From the NCBI RefSeq assembly GCF_902388705.1, contig NZ_CABMQJ010000010.1:1-64000 (forward strand): a stretch of DNA of 64,000 nucleotides, written 5' to 3'. How positions within the stretch are numbered: the stretch's first letter is position 1; each line of letters starts with the position of its first letter. Shown here piece after piece: positions 62,382-64,000 of this stretch. The notes below the pieces were generated by a model. The model made no database searches and was not told the origin of the DNA. It saw nothing but the letters and a program-made list of their open reading frames with translations. The DNA comes from an uncultured Alistipes sp. Lineage in GTDB: Bacteria > Bacteroidota > Bacteroidia > Bacteroidales > Rikenellaceae. The position numbers and the translations under genes were made by a program.

Positions 62382-63455
62382 TTACGAGAATTTCCGCAAC
62401 AGTCCGTAACCGTTCGACATCGTGCGGCGGCGTTCGCGGATTTGTTGCAGCGTTTCCAGGTTCCCGATTGCGGGCAGGTCGTGCTGCAGCGAATCCTGCA
62501 GGAACCTCCATGCATATTCCGAAGCCGTCGCCGCATCGCGGAACGTGGGGAGCGCTTCGCTCCGCACCCCGGATTCGATCGACTGCGCGAATCGCTCGCA
62601 CAGCACGTCGATATTCTTTCCGCCGTAGGGCTGCATAATCCGGTGGGTCTGCGTCACCCCGTGCAGTTCGACGATCGCCGTTTTGAAATCGTGGGTCATC
62701 CGGGCGATTCCTTTCGTACCGATAATATCTACATACGAGTTGTGGGTCTGCTTCTCGGCCAGCTGTCCGTAAACATGCCCCTGCGTAATGTCGAATACGA
62801 CGCCGTTTTCGAACGTGCCGTGGCACTGGAGCCACCACGGGTCTTTGTAGTCCCACATGCGGATGGCCTGCGCATTCCACGTTTTGAATTCCGATTCGGC
62901 ATACCAGCGTGCGATATCCACGTAGTGCATCCCGCAGTCGTGGAACGACGGGCCCTCGAACTCATGGCCCTCGCCCGGCGCCAGTCCGGGCGTCATGTGG
63001 CAGACCCGGACAATCGCCAACTCCCCGATTTCACCCTGATCGATAAAATCTTTAATCGCCTTGTGGTACCACGAGTTGCGCAGGTAGAGGTTGACCGTCG
63101 AGAAGAGTTTCGTCCCCTCCGCCAGTTCCACCGCCTGCCATTCGTTCTCCACGGTGTCCGAGATCGGTTTCTCGGCGATAACGTGCTTCCCGCACGCAAA
63201 AGCCTTTTCGACCTGGGCTTTCCGCGAATCGGCCAGTGCGAACAGGCCGACCACCTGAACTTCCGGGTCGTCAAAAATGAGCTGTTCGTCGGCTATCACT
63301 TTCGCACGGGGAGCCAACTTCCGGGCATACTCCCGCGACTCGGGCGACAAGTCGCAGATGTATGCCACATCCCACTTCCCGCTCTTTTGCATCTGCTCGA
63401 GGTAAAATCCCCCCATTCTGCCAAAGCCGATCAGACCAACTTTAATAGGATTCAT
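62382..63455 (-). CDS. Cytoplasmic Gfo/Idh/MocA-family oxidoreductase
   Basis: A 357-residue enzyme without signal peptide. The Rossmann motif G10-F-G12-R-M-G15 (GLIGFGRMGG) and EKP (E95-K96-P97) define the family. It belongs to the inositol/sugar dehydrogenase-like group. It is probably the first gene of the tatA operon, which lacks an obvious promoter match. It may reduce or further oxidise the sugar product imported after periplasmic cleavage. The exact substrate cannot be read from the sequence. Confidence 0.88.
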   Translation of the reverse strand: MNPIKVGLIGFGRMGGFYLEQMQKSGKWDVAYICDLSPESREYARKLAPRAKVIADEQLIFDDPEVQVVGLFALADSRKAQVEKAFACGKHVIAEKPISDTVENEWQAVELAEGTKLFSTVNLYLRNSWYHKAIKDFIDQGEIGELAIVRVCHMTPGLAPGEGHEFEGPSFHDCGMHYVDIARWYAESEFKTWNAQAIRMWDYKDPWWLQCHGTFENGVVFDITQGHVYGQLAEKQTHNSYVDIIGTKGIARMTHDFKTAIVELHGVTQTHRIMQPYGGKNIDVLCERFAQSIESGVRSEALPTFRDAATASEYAWRFLQDSLQHDLPAIGNLETLQQIRERRRTMSNGYGLLRKFS

Positions 63456-63670
63456 TTCGTAGTCAATAAAGGTAAAGGTAATTTAACACAAGCCCCCCAT
63501 CCCCCTCGGTCGGGGTTTCCGGACGGCCGCTTATTATACAAAATTAATCCGAATATATACCTTATTTATAAGTTGTGTCGGAAATTGTAGACTCGTAAAA
63601 ACCCACACTCCTGACAACCTGTTTCTTACACAATTCACAAACCGAAAAAATGTAGACATTTTGGAATGAA

Positions 63671-64000
63671 TCACGCCTCTTTTTCCGGCATCACGCCGAT
63701 CCTCATGACCATTTTTTCGAAATCTTCCCTCGATATCGCCGCTTTATTGCGTGCTTTTGTCCGGTAGTTATATACCGTACTCATCGAGCACCGCAGGAAA
63801 GAGGCAATCTTGGCGCTGTCGGTAATGCCCAGCCGCAGCAGGGCGTAAATCCGGAGCTCCTTGTTCAGCAGATCGTCGGACTTGAGGATTATCCGCTCGT
63901 CCTCGACCAGCAGCGCGTTGAAATCGGCGACGAACGTCGGGTAGAGGTTCAGGAAAATCGCATCGAAATTCTTGTACAGTTCGTCCAGCTCGTCCTCCAT
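63671..64000 (-). CDS. DUF6377-type transcriptional regulator, C-terminal part (partial)
   Basis: Only the C-terminal ~110 residues lie in the window; the gene continues beyond 64000. The sequence (ELRIYALLRLGITDSAKIASFLRCSMSTVYNYRTKARNKA) is a LuxR-like helix-turn-helix that ends DUF6377 proteins of Bacteroidetes, which carry tetratricopeptide repeats and a membrane segment in the missing N-terminal part. It is on the same strand as the oxidoreductase operon but 215 bases upstream, so it could regulate it; that is inference. Confidence 0.8.
   Translation of the reverse strand: MEDELDELYKNFDAIFLNLYPTFVADFNALLVEDERIILKSDDLLNKELRIYALLRLGITDSAKIASFLRCSMSTVYNYRTKARNKAAISREDFEKMVMRIGVMPEKEA

Overview
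The window looks like a chromosomal segment of a GC-rich gut Bacteroidales bacterium. An Alistipes-like Rikenellaceae is my best guess, but that is inference. The evidence is the 5' end of a 16S rRNA gene at the left edge, promoters of the Bacteroidetes type (TTTG-N19-21-TAnnTTTG), three SusC/SusD pairs, many lipoproteins and few intergenic Shine-Dalgarno sequences. I saw no phage, insertion sequence or CRISPR array.

Layout. Positions 1-1470 hold an outward-reading rRNA operon start with two tandem promoters, lspA and a tRNA-Leu(CAG). Positions 1600-35650 form a plant-glycan region. It contains an L-rhamnose mutarotase, an AraC regulator, a GH127 and a divergent GH97, and a SusC/SusD operon with two surface glycan-binding lipoproteins. 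It continues with an M6-type metalloprotease and a partner lipoprotein, then a minus-strand operon of (alpha/alpha)6 hydrolase, GH106, GH127 and GH106, a GH38 with a discoidin domain, and araD divergent from a DeoR-type repressor. Rhamnosidase (GH106), beta-L-arabinofuranosidase-like (GH127), RhaM and AraD together suggest a pectin or rhamnogalacturonan side-chain, or another rhamnose/arabinose-containing glycan.

Positions 35800-57710 form a different region dominated by phosphodiester chemistry. It has a beta-propeller lipoprotein, a SusC/SusD operon ending in a PHP-type phosphodiesterase, and a divergent operon of BACON lipoprotein, sn-glycerol-1-phosphate dehydrogenase, GlpT-type transporter and exported glycerophosphodiester phosphodiesterase. 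Two exported endonuclease/exonuclease/phosphatase-fold lipoproteins and a third SusC/SusD pair follow. I read this as a candidate locus for scavenging glycerophosphodiesters, possibly lipoteichoic acid or phospholipid headgroups. Every enzyme needed to turn a periplasmic glycerophosphodiester into dihydroxyacetone phosphate is present.

Positions 57897-63455 carry an operon in which tatA and tatC bracket a twin-arginine-exported Gfo/Idh oxidoreductase, a DUF1080 (3-keto-glycoside hydrolase family) lipoprotein and an exported sugar isomerase/epimerase-fold protein, plus a cytoplasmic Gfo/Idh enzyme. This looks like a periplasmic oxidative glycoside-cleavage module packaged with its own export machinery. 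The window ends inside a DUF6377-type regulator.

The most striking sequence signal is a pair of G9 homopolymers. One is in the AraC regulator (2737-2745) and one lies just after the signal peptide of the third SusC (52698-52706). Each throws its gene out of frame, and in each a change to G10 (or G7) would restore it. They are candidate phase-variation switches, unless both are sequencing undercalls.
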